Assembly: GCA_965369945.1 (NCBI GenBank)
Contig: CBDUST010000289.1
Location: forward strand, 1-5,661
Length of the DNA stretch: 5,661 nt
Reading direction: 5' to 3'
DNA from: JADFNO01 sp965369945
Lineage (GTDB): Bacteria > Planctomycetota > Phycisphaerae > Phycisphaerales > SM1A02
The position numbers and the translations under genes are program-made. Numbering within the stretch: position 1 is the first letter of the stretch; each line of letters begins with the position of its first letter. Positions 4,361-5,661 of the stretch are shown here, piece by piece. Below the pieces are notes generated by a model. That model saw only the letters and a program-made list of their open reading frames with translations, searched no databases and was not told the origin of the DNA.

Positions 4361-4990
4361 ATGGGCGCGAAGCGCCAGGACATCCTGTTGGGCTTGATTC
4401 GTTGTGGTGAGACGACCTGGGAGGCCGAGGACCGCCTCCACGGCGCTGCGGACCTGCCTCTGAGCCCCGAGGGTCGGGCATCCATCAGTGCCGCAGTTGT
4501 CACATTGCCGCCGAAGCGCTTCGAGGTTGTTTATCATCCGCCGGACGAAGCGGGGACCGACACGGCTCATATCGTGGCCGAGGCGGTGGGCGCGAAGACG
4601 AAGGTCGCAGCTGAGTTGGCTGAGCCGGACCTCGGTCTCATCGACGGGCTGACCGAAAAGGGTTTCGCCGAGCGTTTTCCGAAACGGCACAAACAATGGC
4701 AGGACGACCCGCTGGCGCTATTGCCGCCGGAGGGTGAGGCATTTGGCGACGCCCGGGCGCGGATATTCAGTGCTTGCGCCAAGATACTCCGCAAGAGTCG
4801 AGGCGATCACGCAGCGATTGTCCTGCGCCCGCTGGCGCTGGGGTTTGTCCGATGCTGGCTGGCGGATCGAACGGCTTCTGAGTTGTGGTCGAGTCTGGCT
4901 GACCGCCCGCAAATCGAGCAGTATTTGGTTGCCCAGGAGTTGATCGAGCTGCTAGAGGAAGCGGCTCGTGTGGAGCCGCTTAGCGCCTAG
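4361..4990 (+). CDS. Histidine-phosphatase-fold protein lacking catalytic residues (pseudoenzyme)
   Basis: The 209-residue sequence follows the phosphoglycerate-mutase-like histidine phosphatase layout from end to end. LLGLIRCGETTW (9-20) is the RHGET strand and loop, and LHGAADLPLSPEGRAS (26-41) is the next conserved block. DTAHIVAEAVG (67-77) matches the TA helix, EPDLGLIDGLTEKGFAERFP (88-107) the E-x-x-G-x-x-x-G-L segment, and AAIVLRPLALGFVRCWL (151-167) the final VSHG strand. However, the phosphohistidine is replaced (R14-C15-G16 instead of RHG), the usual arginine before the TA helix is absent (DEAGTDTA), and the second catalytic histidine is replaced by R156-P157. Only Arg14 and Glu88 remain. 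Activity as a phosphatase or mutase is therefore unlikely, while the fold and reading frame are intact. Coupling to rpe suggests a binding or regulatory role in sugar-phosphate metabolism. It could also simply be a decayed but retained copy. Confidence 0.75.
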   Translation: MGAKRQDILLGLIRCGETTWEAEDRLHGAADLPLSPEGRASISAAVVTLPPKRFEVVYHPPDEAGTDTAHIVAEAVGAKTKVAAELAEPDLGLIDGLTEKGFAERFPKRHKQWQDDPLALLPPEGEAFGDARARIFSACAKILRKSRGDHAAIVLRPLALGFVRCWLADRTASELWSSLADRPQIEQYLVAQELIELLEEAARVEPLSA

Positions 4991-5075
4991 GTAGGTGCTA
5001 GATGAACTGGACCAACCGGCAAACATCGGGGAACATACAAGGTCAAGGACGCTCCTGAGCGGGGCGGCGAATCAT

Positions 5076-5661
5076 ATGACGCAAGTTCCCAGCCAAAGTC
5101 CGACTGACCGCCCTGAACAACGGTCAGGCCGTACGAAGAAAGGCGTTCCGGAGGGTCTGTGGCTCCGTTGTCCGCAATGCGCGGAGATGCTGTTCCGCAA
5201 GCGGGTGGAGAATAACCTGTGGGTCTGTCCGGACTGTCAGCACCACTTTCGAGTTTCTGCTGAGCAGCGCGTTGCGCAGTTGACGGACCCAGGGAGCTTC
5301 GAGCCGTTCAACGCCACGATGGCCCCCGTTGACCCGCTCGGTTTCGTTGATCTCAGGCCGTATCCTGAGCGTATCGCCAAGGCCCAGCGAGCGACCGGAC
5401 AAAACGATGCGGTGCAGACTGGCCAAGCCTACATCAAGGCCCGCAGAGTCGTCTTGGCCTGTATGGACTTCAATTTCCTTGGGGGCTCGATGGGATCGGT
5501 TGTGGGCGAGAAGATCACGCAGGCGGTCGTGGTCGCGGCGGAGCACGATCTGCCGTTGGTGATCGTGAGCTGCTCCGGCGGCGCGCGAATGATGGAGTCG
5601 GGCTTTTCGCTGATGCAGATGGCCAAGACCGCCTCCGCGCTGGCTCGGTTTGACGACCAGG
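5076..5661 (+). CDS. accD: Acetyl-CoA carboxylase carboxyltransferase subunit beta (partial)
   Basis: AccD with AccA transfers the carboxyl group from carboxybiotin to acetyl-CoA, giving malonyl-CoA for fatty acid synthesis in the cytoplasm. The visible 195 residues start with a polar 22-residue lead. PEGLWLRCPQC follows, with the four-cysteine zinc ribbon characteristic of bacterial AccD (Cys32, Cys35, Cys51, Cys54). The crotonase-like carboxyltransferase core then begins, with FLGGSMGSVVGEK (134-146) and SCSGGARMMESGFSLMQMAKT (165-185), both near-identical to the family. The gene runs off the window end with about a third or more of the protein missing. The ATG at 5076 has only a weak G-rich stretch before it. 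A GTG at 4995 is an in-frame alternative with no better signal. It begins 85 bp after the phosphatase-like gene on the same strand, so a shared transcript with rpe is possible. Confidence 0.95.
   Translation, partial: MTQVPSQSPTDRPEQRSGRTKKGVPEGLWLRCPQCAEMLFRKRVENNLWVCPDCQHHFRVSAEQRVAQLTDPGSFEPFNATMAPVDPLGFVDLRPYPERIAKAQRATGQNDAVQTGQAYIKARRVVLACMDFNFLGGSMGSVVGEKITQAVVVAAEHDLPLVIVSCSGGARMMESGFSLMQMAKTASALARFDDQ

Noticed and set aside
4361..4990. Annotation as an active phosphoglycerate mutase
   Set aside because: Both catalytic histidines are replaced in the aligned motifs, so an enzymatic name would mislead.
5124..5546. Minus-strand reading frame of 140 codons
   Set aside because: It is antisense to accD, whose zinc ribbon and carboxyltransferase motifs are unambiguous.

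Overview
The window looks like a chromosomal segment of a GC-rich bacterium, most likely a member of the Planctomycetota (possibly the Phycisphaerae). That assignment is tentative. It rests on the style of the proteins (an exported TlpA-type thioredoxin with a long helical tail, and an AccD with its zinc ribbon), the GC-rich codon use, and clusters of REP-like hairpins. No rRNA or other taxonomic marker is present.

Left third (about 1-1990): an accessory-looking segment. Two minus-strand genes lie in tandem: a 61-residue ribbon-helix-helix (RHH) type protein (906 to 721) and a 182-residue protein of unknown function (586 to 38). Between them is a good sigma70-type promoter (TTGACA, 17 bp, TACATT) with a spaced repeat in its core and a perfect inverted repeat just past the predicted transcription start. 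The first third of the unknown protein is encoded by DNA packed with palindromes. Divergent from these genes is a plus-strand gene (1074-1988) whose C-terminal half resembles Apea-type HEPN domains and carries an intact R-x4-H RNase-type motif. Sampled stretches here are nearer 47% GC, lower than the metabolic genes to the right.

Middle (1989-2500): a gene-free stretch of about 510 bp. It holds four perfect hairpins between 2117 and 2307. The last two are arranged head-to-head and share an inverted outer heptamer (TTTAGCC / GGCTAAA), like a bacterial interspersed mosaic (BIME/REP) unit.

Right part (2501-5661): housekeeping genes, all on the plus strand. First is an exported TlpA-like thioredoxin with a WCPPC active site and a C-terminal helical, TPR-like region. 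Next is ribulose-phosphate 3-epimerase (rpe), whose stop codon is directly followed by the ATG of a histidine-phosphatase-fold protein. That protein has lost every catalytic residue I can align: the RHG motif reads RCG and the second histidine position reads RP. The window ends inside accD, the carboxyltransferase beta subunit of acetyl-CoA carboxylase, which is truncated by the window edge.

The rpe and phosphatase-like genes are almost certainly co-translated. accD follows 85 bp later and may share their transcript. The most unusual points are the catalytically dead phosphatase-like protein coupled to rpe, an Rpe in which a normally metal-binding histidine is aspartate, the RHH/promoter/operator arrangement, the HEPN protein, and the palindromic repeats, including those inside a coding region.
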